Assembly: GCA_027491735.1 (NCBI GenBank)
Contig: JAOZGP010000036.1
Span: forward strand, 1 to 53,207
Length of the DNA stretch: 53,207 nucleotides
From: Thermoproteota archaeon
GTDB taxonomy: Archaea; Korarchaeota; Korarchaeia; Korarchaeales; Korarchaeaceae
Direction: 5' to 3'
The notes under the pieces were generated by a model. That model searched no databases, had not been told where the DNA came from, and saw only the letters and a program-made list of their open reading frames with translations. Below are positions 42,920-51,203 of the stretch, in pieces. The translations under genes and the position numbers were made by a program. Each line of letters begins with the position of its first letter. Positions within the stretch are counted from its first letter, which is position 1.

Positions 42920-43360
42920 ATGGATGTGTTCGTCATAAAGTTCAGGGGGCATCCCAACATATCGGCCAAGCACAAAACTACCCTCCAGATAACTAAGGAT
43001 GAACACATAACTAAGAGGGCTGATTGCGTGATAGGAGTCATGGCCTCCCATGCAGTTAAGGATCTTCCAGAATGGCTCAAGATCTATTTAAGGTCCGGGG
43101 GAGAGTTGATCCTGGAGATTGTGGTGACTGGAGAGGTCTTTAGAGTATCTGGTAGAGGATCGCCTGAGCTGAAGCTCAGCCATTCCACAGATATCGTGGT
43201 CAGGAAGTCGAGCTACGTAGATAGCAGAACCCTGATGATCAACGCAGATAAGTCGGCTGCAGACATACCTCACCGTCTGGTTAATCGTCTCAGGAAGATC
43301 GAGTGGTTCGAAGCGAGGCTTCTCCCAAAAAACCTTGTTTTATGGGATCAAAAGGCTTAA
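42920..43360 (+). CDS. DUF371 family protein
   Basis: 146 residues from ATG 42920 (MDVFVIKFRGHPNISAKHKT). The conserved block HPNISAKHKTTLQITKDEHITKRADCVIGV marks the archaeal DUF371 family, of unknown function. Only 28 bases separate it from the divergent pcm start. Its 3' end overlaps the convergent truD gene by 71 bases, an unusually long overlap. It is possibly a small enzyme or an RNA-related protein; nothing more can be said. Confidence 0.85.
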   Translation: MDVFVIKFRGHPNISAKHKTTLQITKDEHITKRADCVIGVMASHAVKDLPEWLKIYLRSGGELILEIVVTGEVFRVSGRGSPELKLSHSTDIVVRKSSYVDSRTLMINADKSAADIPHRLVNRLRKIEWFEARLLPKNLVLWDQKA

Positions 43361-44420
43361 TGATCTCTCTCAGGAAGGATGTGGCATAGGCTCCACTTCT
43401 AAGGTCAAATACTAGGATGGCGTCTCGGCTCATAGGCCTGATTCTCAGGTGGAAGGCTACCTCCAAAGCTCTCCTGAGGTCTCCTAGGGCCGAGGCCTCA
43501 GGAATCTCCTTTATAAGAAAGCTCTCTAACCCAATTCCTTCATCTCTGAGGAGCGAGTTGAGAAAATCTCTTGTCTGTTCGTGTTTGACCCTAGTATATG
43601 CTCCTGGGACAGGAAGCAGGAGAGCTCCCTCACAAGGATAAGAGCGCGTCCACCCATGTTGATCCAAGACAAAATCCCCCGGTTTCGGATCAAGAAGACT
43701 TTTTTCGATCCGAAAGGACAGTATCCTGTTGAACAGGTAGGATTGATAAGCCTGTACATATATCCTGAGTACTCTGGTTCCCAATTTTCTCAGTGCTCCT
43801 ATAGGATCGAGGGGATTCTTCATCAGGTGATCCCTTACCTTCACCTCAGGAAATCCTCCCTTAGCGGCTAGAGCCTCTGCCGCGCATCTAAACTCTCTTC
43901 TAAGAAGAAGTCTTCCTATGTCGTGATTCAACGGAGTTGATGAACCGAATCTCTGGTAAGAGAAGTAGTTCGGAAATGTCCTCAGGTCTTCAGAGGGTTC
44001 GATCTCAGAAGAAATCCCTCTAATCCTGACGATAAATCTATTTCCCCAGTTCAGTCCCGGACCCAGGTGATCCTCTCTGAAACCAACCATCCTGACTATC
44101 AACCTTCTGGGAACTCTGATCTCATTCCTCAATATTTTTCTTGCCGTAAAGAACTGAAAAGATATCGAGAACTTATCCTTCATCCCACAAAACTTGGTTC
44201 TACACCTAAGTAACTTCTCTATATGATTTTTAAGCGTTAAAAAATCCAGAGGGGCTAGTTTAGCGACGACGAAGAGAGGCACTCTCCCTTCATCTTCTCT
44301 ACCACAAATAAGACATTCTGTAGCCAGCTTTCCGTCCAATATCTCGTCTACTATGAAGTCGCTTGCTTTGGTCCTCAGAGCTCCACCAGTTCCGCTGTAT
44401 TTAGTCATGTACGAGGTCAT
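43290..44420 (-). CDS. truD: tRNA pseudouridine synthase TruD
   Basis: 376 residues of the TruD/Pus7 family, which makes pseudouridine in tRNA (position 13 in bacteria, 35 or others in eukaryotes and archaea). The catalytic Asp is in FCGMKDKFSISFQ (Asp 82). NYFSYQRFGS (151-160) and GSxxPLNHDIGR are present. It contains an inserted domain, as usual. It lies 34 bases after pth2 on the same strand, a common archaeal pair. Confidence 0.94.
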   Translation of the reverse strand: MTSYMTKYSGTGGALRTKASDFIVDEILDGKLATECLICGREDEGRVPLFVVAKLAPLDFLTLKNHIEKLLRCRTKFCGMKDKFSISFQFFTARKILRNEIRVPRRLIVRMVGFREDHLGPGLNWGNRFIVRIRGISSEIEPSEDLRTFPNYFSYQRFGSSTPLNHDIGRLLLRREFRCAAEALAAKGGFPEVKVRDHLMKNPLDPIGALRKLGTRVLRIYVQAYQSYLFNRILSFRIEKSLLDPKPGDFVLDQHGWTRSYPCEGALLLPVPGAYTRVKHEQTRDFLNSLLRDEGIGLESFLIKEIPEASALGDLRRALEVAFHLRIRPMSRDAILVFDLRSGAYATSFLREIIKPFDPIKQGFLGEASLRTTRSS

Positions 44421-44454
44421 TCCCAGTAAACAGTCAAGATTCGAGGGCAGAGGA

Positions 44455-44817
44455 TCACCTCAGGGTCTTGAGATGTCCTGTGATCTTGTCTATTTTCTTC
44501 GATTCCTCGGGACCTATCCCAACAGCCGTTTTAGTTCCCGGTGGTATCTCGGTGTATCCAGCGTCCACCACAAGTGCACAGGGAAGACCCGCTCTCCTAG
44601 CCTTTTCGTAGATGCTAATGAGCTCTCCCTCCGAGTTGACTTCCAGGACTATCTTCTTCCCTCCTTGTAGGAGCCAGGATCTCCATATATCATAGCACTT
44701 TTTCCTAGCCTCCTTCGCTGATAAACAGGCTGCGTGGGCAGCTTGCGCAGCTATCTTCCCCCTACTCATCCTTATGTCTGCCCTTATAACGAGCACCTGT
44801 TTAATGTCGGATCCCAC
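44455..44817 (-). CDS. pth2: Peptidyl-tRNA hydrolase Pth2
   Basis: A 120-residue archaeal/eukaryotic-type hydrolase that recycles peptidyl-tRNA. It has the N-terminal KQVLVIRADIRMSRGKIAAQAAHAA, with the conserved Lys and Gln-x-x-His region, and the C-terminal AGYTEIPPGTKTAVGIGPEE. The start is GTG. Confidence 0.96.
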   Translation of the reverse strand: MGSDIKQVLVIRADIRMSRGKIAAQAAHAACLSAKEARKKCYDIWRSWLLQGGKKIVLEVNSEGELISIYEKARRAGLPCALVVDAGYTEIPPGTKTAVGIGPEESKKIDKITGHLKTLR

Positions 44818-44878
44818 AGAAAAACTACTTCAGACAAACTTTTACTTTTAGCCCTTCCTTAGTAGGATTTAAGGGAAG

Positions 44879-45904
44879 ATGGGAGTCAAGCTTGGGGATC
44901 TAGTTGTAAGACATGAGATATCGCTCAAGGACTTATCGAGAAGAAAAGTCGCTGTGGATGCCTTCAATGCAATGCATCAATTCTTAGCTAAGATACGCCA
45001 ACCTGACGGCTCTCCTCTGAAGACTTCACGAGGAGAGATAACATCCGTTCACTCGGGTGTCCTTTACAGGACAGCCAATCTCCTGGAGAACGGGATAGTA
45101 CCTGTATACGTGTTCGATGGCGAACCTCCCACCTTCAAACAGGAAACCGTGGAAAAGAGGAGAGAGGTAAGAGAAGAAGCTAAAAGAAGGTGGGAGGAGG
45201 CTTTAAAAATCGGTGATCTGGAATCAGCTCAAAAATACGCTCAGGCAGCTCTCCTTCTGACCGACGAAATGATAGAAGATGCAAAAAAGATCCTTAGATA
45301 TATGGGTGTCCCGGTGGTCCAGGCTCCCTCAGAGGGAGAAGCTCAAGCGGCGTATATGGCCAGGGAAGGAGACGTCTGGGCAGCAGTCTCTCAAGACTAC
45401 GACTCTCTTCTGTTCGGATCTCCCAGACTTGTCAGAAACCTGACAATAACTGGAAAAAGAAAGCTTCCTGGTCGCAAGGTCTTCGTTGAGACTCCTCCGG
45501 AGCTCATCCTCCTGGACGAGGTACTCAGAAACAATGGAATAAAGAGAGAGCAGCTCGTGCTGATCGGAATCCTCATTGGAACGGATTACAATCCAGGAAT
45601 AAAAGGTATAGGCCCGAAAAGAGCTCTTGAAATAGTTAGGATGTTTAAAGATCCGGAAAGCGTGAAGAAAGTTGTTGGATGGTCTCAGGAGCTGGATATG
45701 ATGGAGATCTACGAGTTCTTCTTGAATCCTCCTGTCACGAACGAGTATTCAGTAGAGCTTTCCCCTCCTGACCCTGAAACCTTGATCAAGTTCATGGTGG
45801 ACGAACATGAATTCTCGGAGAGCAGGGTCAGGAGAGTTGTGGAGAAGATCGAGGCTGCATATCAGTCTCTGACAAGAAAAGGGCTTGAAGAATGGTTCTC
45901 CTAA
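44879..45904 (+). CDS. fen: Flap endonuclease FEN1
   Basis: A 341-residue structure-specific nuclease that removes 5' flaps during Okazaki-fragment processing and repair. Catalytic acids are in [40 protein letters not shown] and [10 protein letters not shown], then [19 protein letters not shown] (helix-hairpin-helix). The C-terminus RKGLEEWF resembles a PIP box for PCNA. The length is typical. It is divergent from pth2. Confidence 0.97.
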   Translation: MGVKLGDLVVRHEISLKDLSRRKVAVDAFNAMHQFLAKIRQPDGSPLKTSRGEITSVHSGVLYRTANLLENGIVPVYVFDGEPPTFKQETVEKRREVREEAKRRWEEALKIGDLESAQKYAQAALLLTDEMIEDAKKILRYMGVPVVQAPSEGEAQAAYMAREGDVWAAVSQDYDSLLFGSPRLVRNLTITGKRKLPGRKVFVETPPELILLDEVLRNNGIKREQLVLIGILIGTDYNPGIKGIGPKRALEIVRMFKDPESVKKVVGWSQELDMMEIYEFFLNPPVTNEYSVELSPPDPETLIKFMVDEHEFSESRVRRVVEKIEAAYQSLTRKGLEEWFS

Positions 45905-45937
45905 CGACTTCGAGGGATTCTAAAACTGAAATTATGG

Positions 45938-46189
45938 TTATTCCTCATCTGGAGCTATGTATCGGATTTTCTCCGTCAGCTCTATGGTCAGGGTGCCCTT
46001 TCTAGCTTCATAAACCATCGCCTTACCATTTATCTCCAATTTCATCAGTGCCCTCTCTATGTCCGCTATGGATACGGAGGGATCTCTTGACCTCAACAGC
46101 TCAAAGAGCTCCCTATCTGTCATAGCTCTTCCTTTCTCCCTTAACACCTTGTACACCATGTACCAAAAAGGAAAACGGGCCTTCTCCAA
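45938..46189 (-). CDS. Small winged-helix-like protein
   Basis: 83 residues with the predicted pattern helix-helix-turn-helix-wing: YMVYKVLREKG, TDRELFELLRSRD, VSIADIERALMKLEING, then the strands KAMVYEARKGTLTIELTEKI. It may bind nucleic acid, but the family is not recognised. It follows EF1-beta by ten bases and is probably co-transcribed with the translation genes upstream. Confidence 0.65.
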   Translation of the reverse strand: MEKARFPFWYMVYKVLREKGRAMTDRELFELLRSRDPSVSIADIERALMKLEINGKAMVYEARKGTLTIELTEKIRYIAPDEE

Positions 46190-46199
46190 ATTAGTCCCC

Positions 46200-46469
46200 T
46201 CAGACCCTGCTTATCCTCTCCAGCTCGAAGGAGCTTATTCCGTCAATGGATCTTAAGATGTTCTCCACGAGATCAGAGATGCTATCCTCTCCCTCTGGAG
46301 CGGTTATCAGTAGCTCGATCTCGACCAATCCGAAGGCCAGAGGTTTCTCTTTGGAGTCTTCTATTCTACCTTTTATCTCCTTAAGCCTCTCATTTATCTC
46401 GGAGAGAAGATCTGCTCTGTTCTTCTCCACATCAGGTATTATCCTATACAGAAGGGAGACCTTTCCCAT
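46200..46469 (-). CDS. ef1b: Translation elongation factor 1-beta
   Basis: 89 residues, the archaeal aEF1B with only the nucleotide-exchange domain: VSLLYRIIPDVEKNRADLLSE, then FGLVEIELLITAPEGEDSISDLVENI, then SFELERISRV. It exchanges GDP on EF1-alpha. It is preceded by the zinc-ribbon gene, its usual archaeal partner. Confidence 0.93.
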   Translation of the reverse strand: MGKVSLLYRIIPDVEKNRADLLSEINERLKEIKGRIEDSKEKPLAFGLVEIELLITAPEGEDSISDLVENILRSIDGISSFELERISRV

Positions 46470-46481
46470 ATGCTCGACACC

Positions 46482-46691
46482 TCATGGACCTCTGAAGCCA
46501 CAGTTCGGGCATATGTACTCATTGGAGTGCTTTCTACACATATTGCACCTCACTATAATGGTTTCTCCACAGTTTGGACATGAGAAAACGACAACACCTC
46601 TCTCGTAGGTCACCCTCCTACCACATGAGGTGCAGTAGAGCTCCTCATCCAGTTTTACAAGATCCATCTTCAGCGGTCTTCTCTCGGACAT
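46482..46691 (-). CDS. Small multi-zinc-ribbon protein linked to EF1-beta
   Basis: 69 residues from ATG 46691 (MSERRPLKMDLVKLDEE) with four CxxC knuckles: YCTSCGRR, FSCPNCGET, RCNMCRKH and YICPNCGF. This pattern matches the archaeal zinc-ribbon RNA-binding proteins encoded before EF1-beta. The function is not established. A GTG-like start at 46712 would overlap the upstream gene. Confidence 0.85.
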   Translation of the reverse strand: MSERRPLKMDLVKLDEELYCTSCGRRVTYERGVVVFSCPNCGETIIVRCNMCRKHSNEYICPNCGFRGP

Positions 46692-46708
46692 GTGATCAAC
46701 CCCCTTCT

Positions 46709-47740
46709 TCACTCACTACTAGGTCGAGTTCCCAAGGCTGATATAAACTTCTCCGTCAGACGGAGGGTGTAGGTTCTCCCCTTCCTCCTCCTCTCGACGA
46801 TCTTCTTATCTACCATCTCAGCTATTACCCTGCTGACCTTTGGTCTGGAGTATCCAGTTATCTCGGCCAGCTCTTCTTGGCTGATCTCTCCCTTCTCAAG
46901 GAGGATATCAACTATCCTCCTTTCATCCTCCGAGAAAAACTGTAAGAGGTCAAGGGTAGCTCTTCTAATAAGATCTCTTCTCTTGGAGATGTAATAAGCA
47001 GCAATGACTCCTAAAGCACAGCTCAATACTGAAACAACTATCAGATCGATGGGAGGAGCGAGGGAATTCTCTTGAGTTTTTATTTTCGGTAAGGTCATGT
47101 TTCCGACTGATATTCTAATTATGGAAGCTCTTTCAGATATGAGCGCCTTCAATGTGCTTTCCGTCTTAGGGCTAAGGCTGTTTCCTATGACGTAGATCTT
47201 CCTAACTCCATTAAGAACCTTGAGAAGCTCTGGCATCGTCTTTGGAAGAGTCCCATTCATTGTGTATATTATGGGAGAGGATGTTTCTATCGACTTCTCT
47301 AGGGCAGGTAGGTAGAGCTCCGGTTTTAATCCATCAACAAGAACTATGCCCTTGGCATCCTTCCAGTAATACGACGCCAGGTTTATAGAGGTCTCGGCCC
47401 TAGTAAGTCCTCCAACTCTCACACACCTGACTCCCATGCCTTCCAGTTCGCCTACAAAGTAGTCCGGAACAGCCATGGGGTCTCCAACTATAAGGACGGT
47501 GGTGTTTCTCTCGAACCTGGCAAGTCCTCCTATCAGGTTTAGAACTTCTCTATCATTTTTTCCTGGAAACAGCTGAACTACGAAGGATCCTATCTTGTGT
47601 GCATAGGCCATGGACACGGTCCAATCCGGGTAGATATCTCCCCTGACTATTATCACAGCAAATATTTGCTGAGCACTCAGTGGGAGGGCTGAGAAGATCA
47701 CCACAACTGAGATGAGAGCTAAGGCCATATGCAATCTCAT
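46709..47740 (-). CDS. Membrane one-component regulator with extracellular CWB2-like domain
   Basis: 343 residues with a signal peptide or anchor (MALALISVVVIFSALPLSAQ). An extracellular region of about 200 residues with repeats such as VRGDIYPDWTVSMAYAHKIG and IVGDPMAVPDYFVGELEGMG resembles cell-wall-binding repeat 2. A transmembrane helix (IDLIVVSVLSCALGVIAAYYI, about 228-248) follows, then a cytoplasmic winged helix (EERRIVDILLEKGEISQEELAEITGYS, SRVIAEMVDKKIVERR). The layout predicts a surface-sensing transcription regulator without a phosphorelay. It is upstream of the zinc-ribbon and EF1-beta genes. Confidence 0.8.
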   Translation of the reverse strand: MRLHMALALISVVVIFSALPLSAQQIFAVIIVRGDIYPDWTVSMAYAHKIGSFVVQLFPGKNDREVLNLIGGLARFERNTTVLIVGDPMAVPDYFVGELEGMGVRCVRVGGLTRAETSINLASYYWKDAKGIVLVDGLKPELYLPALEKSIETSSPIIYTMNGTLPKTMPELLKVLNGVRKIYVIGNSLSPKTESTLKALISERASIIRISVGNMTLPKIKTQENSLAPPIDLIVVSVLSCALGVIAAYYISKRRDLIRRATLDLLQFFSEDERRIVDILLEKGEISQEELAEITGYSRPKVSRVIAEMVDKKIVERRRKGRTYTLRLTEKFISALGTRPSSE

Positions 47741-47772
47741 GGGAACTCCCTGATGTCAGCTCAAATGTTGAA

Positions 47773-47847
47773 TGGGCCCGCGGGGCTTCGAACCCCGGAC
47801 CTCCCGGTTATCAGCCGGGCGCTCTATCCAGGCTGAGCCACGGGCCC
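47773..47847 (-). tRNA. tRNA-Ile(GAU)
   Basis: Read on the minus strand: acceptor GGGCCCG/CGGGCCC, anticodon stem CCCGG/CCGGG with loop CTGATAA (anticodon GAU), T-arm CGGGG-TTCGAAG-CCCCG, discriminator A. No intron. The body is almost identical to the intron-containing tRNA-Ile(UAU), so one probably arose from the other by duplication. Confidence 0.95.
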
Positions 47848-47857
47848 TGCTGCAAAG

Positions 47858-47931
47858 TGGACCGAGGGGGCTTCGAACCCCCGACCTCCGCCTTGCGAAG
47901 GCGGCGCGCTACCGGACTGCGCCACCGGCCC
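47858..47931 (-). tRNA. tRNA-Ala(CGC)
   Basis: Read on the minus strand: acceptor GGGCCGG with TCGGTCC (two G-U pairs), anticodon stem CCGCC/GGCGG with loop TTCGCAA (anticodon CGC), T-loop TTCGAAG, discriminator A. It is 10 bases upstream of tRNA-Ile(GAU) on the same strand, so they are likely co-transcribed. Confidence 0.94.
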
Positions 47932-47976
47932 AGATCGAGGATGAGATCTCGAAATAAAAAAGGTTTTCGTCGAACG

Positions 47977-49212
47977 TCACACCTCATAGCGTAACACAGC
48001 CACAACTCCACCGAAGGGCTTAAGCTGTTGTCCCCACTCATTCTTGGAGGATATTATGAGGATCTCGGCCCTGGTCTCCTTCGCTATCTCACTGAGGTAT
48101 TCAACAAGATCCCTCTCCTCTAGCTCGTAAGAGGTAGCTCCACACTGAGGACAGGTCCATCCCTCAGAGCGAAGTATCTCCACATCATCTTGGGATAGGT
48201 ACCGCTCTTCAGTGAAGCCACAGTTCATACACTTTATCCTGGTTGGATGTACCTCTAAATCGTCCAGAACAAGCACCTTCTCAACCACACCACTCCTAAG
48301 CTTCTCAACTACATCTTTAACTCCATAGGTAACTAGACCCGGTCTCTTAGACAAAGTCGAGAAAAAGCAATCTACCTCCTCCTTCTCCCTGAACAGTGAA
48401 GCCCTGCTGAGCAGATTCTCAGACTTTAATATGAGCTCCCTCACCCCTTGCTCTTCTGTGTAGGAGAGGGGAAGATTGCCTATGATCTTCTTCTTGAGCC
48501 TGTAATCTAAGTAGTCCCCTGAAGCGAAGAACTCCCTGGCATCTCCAGGTCCTCCTATTATTATGCCTTCTAGCTCATCAATTATCGGTAGAAAAACCTT
48601 ATCAGCCTCCTTCCCAACTTTGGTGAAGAAATGCTGCACTCTCTCCTCTCTTATCCTCTCAAACCTTCTCTGTGACTGTCCTCCTGCGCTGTGTTTAGGG
48701 GGTATATCAGAAGTAAGTTGGCTTTCTATCCTGTAGGAGGACCCTCTCAGGACTGCTAAAGTAGCGGATCCTCGATCCATCACTATCAGGCCGTAGGCCC
48801 TCTTCTCCTTGGCCATGTTCTCAAGAGGTTCTAAGTAAAACTCGTGATCACACACGTACTTGAACGAGGGGACGGGTTCAGGCGGCTCTATGACGTAGAT
48901 CTCTATTTTTTCTGTTCCCCTCTCTTGTCCTCTCGGTATGGCTCCACAGAAGATAGCCAGTCCGTGTACTGGAGTCCTCTTGTAGAGCTTTAACCTCTGA
49001 AGTATGCTTTCTATGGCACTCTGGACGTTCTTCCTCGTGAGCTTATCCTTTATGTTGCTGGCCTGATCGTACTCCTGTCTCAGGTACCTGGAGACATCAT
49101 ATATACTTCTTCCTGGAGGTATATAAAGGGAAATGAGCTCAGTTCCTCTTCCTCTCTTGCTTTTGAGCATCTTGATGAGCTTCTTGAAGCTATAGAGCTC
49201 TGTGGAACTCAA
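47977..49212 (-). CDS. prf1: Peptide chain release factor aRF1
   Basis: The 411-residue omnipotent release factor. The GGQ motif is intact (AGGQSQRRFERIREE, 177-179), as is YVCDHEF (119-125), which takes part in stop recognition. The codon-reading NIKS motif reads NIKD (53-56; aac ata aag gat in the DNA). The C-terminal domain has zinc knuckles (CMNCGF, CPQCGA), common in archaea. The two tRNA genes lie just downstream on the same strand. Confidence 0.96.
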   Translation of the reverse strand: MSSTELYSFKKLIKMLKSKRGRGTELISLYIPPGRSIYDVSRYLRQEYDQASNIKDKLTRKNVQSAIESILQRLKLYKRTPVHGLAIFCGAIPRGQERGTEKIEIYVIEPPEPVPSFKYVCDHEFYLEPLENMAKEKRAYGLIVMDRGSATLAVLRGSSYRIESQLTSDIPPKHSAGGQSQRRFERIREERVQHFFTKVGKEADKVFLPIIDELEGIIIGGPGDAREFFASGDYLDYRLKKKIIGNLPLSYTEEQGVRELILKSENLLSRASLFREKEEVDCFFSTLSKRPGLVTYGVKDVVEKLRSGVVEKVLVLDDLEVHPTRIKCMNCGFTEERYLSQDDVEILRSEGWTCPQCGATSYELEERDLVEYLSEIAKETRAEILIISSKNEWGQQLKPFGGVVAVLRYEV

Positions 49213-49321
49213 CTTGAGACACCTCTATAGTTCATTTATTGGAAAATTTTTCGTCATTTTCAATAGTTTCCAACGAACCTATTAAAAAGTTCTCCTCCCC
49301 CTCCATCTGTAAGATAGTTGC

Positions 49322-50542
49322 ATGATGTTGATCTGCTTCGAAGACCATTCCACAGAGACCTTGAGGCCGATATCCGAGCTCACACCGCTTTTAGATCTTG
49401 TAATAGGGGGATTCACTCAGCTGGAGAGAATACGGCTCAAAGTAGGCGAACCCCATCTGGTTCTAGTTAGGAAGATCCTCTCCCTCAAAGTCGAGGAGAG
49501 AGGGTTAAGGACTGAGGAGGTCCCTGACGAGCCTGCTCTTTTTGTGAACATGGCCATTAATCCCAAATCGCTTGGATCAACTCTTTCATTGAGAAAGGGG
49601 GAAGCCCTGATCTCAGACGGAAAGGTCGTGGCTGCTCTTCTGAGCGCCAGGAATGCCGAGGAGGTAATCTCCAACTACTCCCCTGAAAACATCACGAGAC
49701 TGATCCTCGAGAGATCATCTAGCAGGAGATCTATAGATAGGGGCGTTATTTCTTACCCTTGGGATGTTTGTCCCCTCGGCCTGGATTTACTCAAGGAGGA
49801 CTTAAGACACCTGGTGAGGTCAGGCTGGTACGATGAGCTCTCCAAAGGAGTTTACGTATCCAAAAGCTCTAAAATAGAGGATCATGTTGTGTTCGACTCT
49901 AGAGATGGTCCTGTAATCGTGGAAGGAGGACTTGAACCTTTCTCATATGTAAGAGGTCCTTGCTTCATTGGTAAGGGATCTATAATCTTCTCTGGAGCCA
50001 GGATAGAATGTTCGTATTTGGGAGGAGTTGTAAGGGCTGGTGGAGAGATATCCTGTTCGATTATGGCCCCATTTTCAAATAACAGGCATTTTGGATTCCT
50101 AGGGCACAGTTATGTTTCGAGCTGGGTGAACATCGGGGCGGGAACTGCAACCTCCAATCTGAAGAACACCTATGGCAACATAAGGAAGGTGGTCCAGGGG
50201 AGAAGGGTAGACACAGGGCTAAACAAGTTGGGATGCTTTATGGCACCACACTCCAAGCTCTCCATAGGGACTATGATCCTAGGGGGGGTCTTCATAGGTA
50301 CTGCATCTCACGTCATGGGATTCGTATTGGAGGACGTTCCACCTTTCACAATATACGCTCGAACTCTTGGATATAACCTAGTGGAGCTGGAGATTGACTC
50401 AGCTATTCGCACCTATCACAGGATGGCTAGGAGAAGGGGAGTTTCACCGAGTAGAGGAGAAGAAGAGGCGCTTAAGAAGTTCTTTGAGATCTCGATGGAG
50501 GAGAGATCTAATGTTAAGAAGGGAAGATTCAGGAGCACTTAA
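49322..50542 (+). CDS. GlmU-like protein (sugar-phosphate acyl/nucleotidyl-transferase)
   Basis: 406 residues. The N-terminal half (MMLICFEDHSTETLRPISELTPLLDLVIGG) resembles the divergent nucleotidyltransferase domain of the alternative GlmU family known mainly from Bacteroidetes. The C-terminal half is a left-handed beta-helix with hexapeptide repeats (PCFIGKGSIIFSGARIE, NNRHFGFLGHSYVSSWVNIGAGTATSNLKNTYG, IGTMILGGVFIGTASHV). It may make UDP-GlcNAc or a related sugar for the GPT enzymes. The nucleotide-binding loop is poorly conserved, so the activity is uncertain. Confidence 0.8.
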   Translation: MMLICFEDHSTETLRPISELTPLLDLVIGGFTQLERIRLKVGEPHLVLVRKILSLKVEERGLRTEEVPDEPALFVNMAINPKSLGSTLSLRKGEALISDGKVVAALLSARNAEEVISNYSPENITRLILERSSSRRSIDRGVISYPWDVCPLGLDLLKEDLRHLVRSGWYDELSKGVYVSKSSKIEDHVVFDSRDGPVIVEGGLEPFSYVRGPCFIGKGSIIFSGARIECSYLGGVVRAGGEISCSIMAPFSNNRHFGFLGHSYVSSWVNIGAGTATSNLKNTYGNIRKVVQGRRVDTGLNKLGCFMAPHSKLSIGTMILGGVFIGTASHVMGFVLEDVPPFTIYARTLGYNLVELEIDSAIRTYHRMARRRGVSPSRGEEEALKKFFEISMEERSNVKKGRFRST

Positions 50543-50547
50543 TGAAA

Positions 50548-50631
50548 AGCCGGGTGGGGGATTCGAACCCCCGGAAAGCGGGTCTCCACCTGATCTGCAG
50601 CCCGCCGCCTTAGCCTCTCGGCCAACCCGGC
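50548..50631 (-). tRNA. tRNA-Cys(GCA) with an 11-nt intron
   Basis: Read on the minus strand: acceptor GCCGGGT/ACCCGGC with discriminator U73, the tRNA-Cys identity base. Anticodon stem GCGGG/CCCGC; the mature loop is CTGCAGA (anticodon GCA) after removal of 50584-50594 (11 bases) between positions 37 and 38. T-arm GGGGG-TTCGAAT-CCCCC. A tRNA-Leu/Ser reading does not place U33 correctly. Confidence 0.88.
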
Positions 50632-50657
50632 ATGCCGTAAAATATATTGTGGGAAGA

Positions 50658-50667
50658 AATTTAAATT
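50658..50667. promoter_or_regulatory. Bidirectional TATA element between tRNA-Cys and tRNA-Arg
   Basis: The palindrome AATTTAAATT lies 20 bases before tRNA-Arg(CCU) and 26 bases before tRNA-Cys on the other strand, fitting archaeal spacing for both divergent tRNAs. Confidence 0.5.
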
Positions 50668-50687
50668 CTCTCTGCACACTCCAGTAT

Positions 50688-50763
50688 GGGCCCGTAGCTC
50701 AGCATGGATTAGAGCGGCGGCCTCCTAAGCCGTAGGTCGCGGGTTCGAGTCCCGCCGGGCCCG
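50688..50763 (+). tRNA. tRNA-Arg(CCU)
   Basis: Acceptor GGGCCCG/CGGGCCC, D-arm GCTC/GAGC, anticodon stem GCGGC/GCCGT with loop CTCCTAA (anticodon CCU), T-arm GCGGG-TTCGAGT-CCCGC, discriminator G. No intron. The 3' half is identical to tRNA-Arg(CCG) at 52560 except for the discriminator. Confidence 0.95.
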
Positions 50764-50792
50764 CTTTTCGTTTAGACTTATCAGGTGTTCTT

Positions 50793-51188
50793 TTGAGGAA
50801 GAAGGTCTTGTTAGACACGTCAATAATAGCATGTTCTTTAAAAAAGGAGGTAAAAATCTCTCTTTCGGAGATCTCTCAGCTGGTCGGTTATAATCCCAAG
50901 TTTGTGGTCCTGGAAGAATGTGTGAAGGAGCTTCAGAAACTCTGCAAAAAGGAGCCAGTAATAAACTTCCTATCCAAACTGGGAGTTGAAATAATTCAAT
51001 CAGAGAGAAAGCATGCTACAGCTGACGAAGCAATCTTGGATTTTGCCAGAAGTGAGAGGGTTATAGTCGCCACCTTAGACAGGAAGCTGAAGAACAGGCT
51101 GCTCGAGATGAGGGTACCGGTTATATATTTAAGGGCAGGCAAGAAGCTCGTGCTGGATGACCCCTCGCATCTGGATCTTTCCTTCTGA
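50793..51188 (+). CDS. PIN-domain nuclease (VapC9/FCF1-like)
   Basis: 131 residues with the PIN-fold acidic residues: VLLDTSIIACSLK (first Asp), VVLEECVKELQKL (Glu), TADEAILDFA and VATLDRKLKNRLLE (Asp pair). It belongs to the archaeal single-domain type that normally precedes rpoE1, and not to a toxin-antitoxin pair; no antitoxin gene is adjacent. A role in rRNA maturation has been proposed for relatives. The TTG/GTG-type start lies 29 bases after tRNA-Arg. Confidence 0.87.
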   Translation: MRKKVLLDTSIIACSLKKEVKISLSEISQLVGYNPKFVVLEECVKELQKLCKKEPVINFLSKLGVEIIQSERKHATADEAILDFARSERVIVATLDRKLKNRLLEMRVPVIYLRAGKKLVLDDPSHLDLSF

Positions 51189-51203
51189 ACGAGGTGTTTA
51201 CAG

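Noticed and set aside
42892-43080. N-terminal extension of the isoaspartate methyltransferase
   Set aside because: It is antisense to the DUF371 gene, and the conserved domain starts at 42891.
50793-51188. PIN protein as toxin of a toxin-antitoxin pair
   Set aside because: No antitoxin gene is adjacent, and the position before rpo7 matches the conserved housekeeping PIN gene of archaea.
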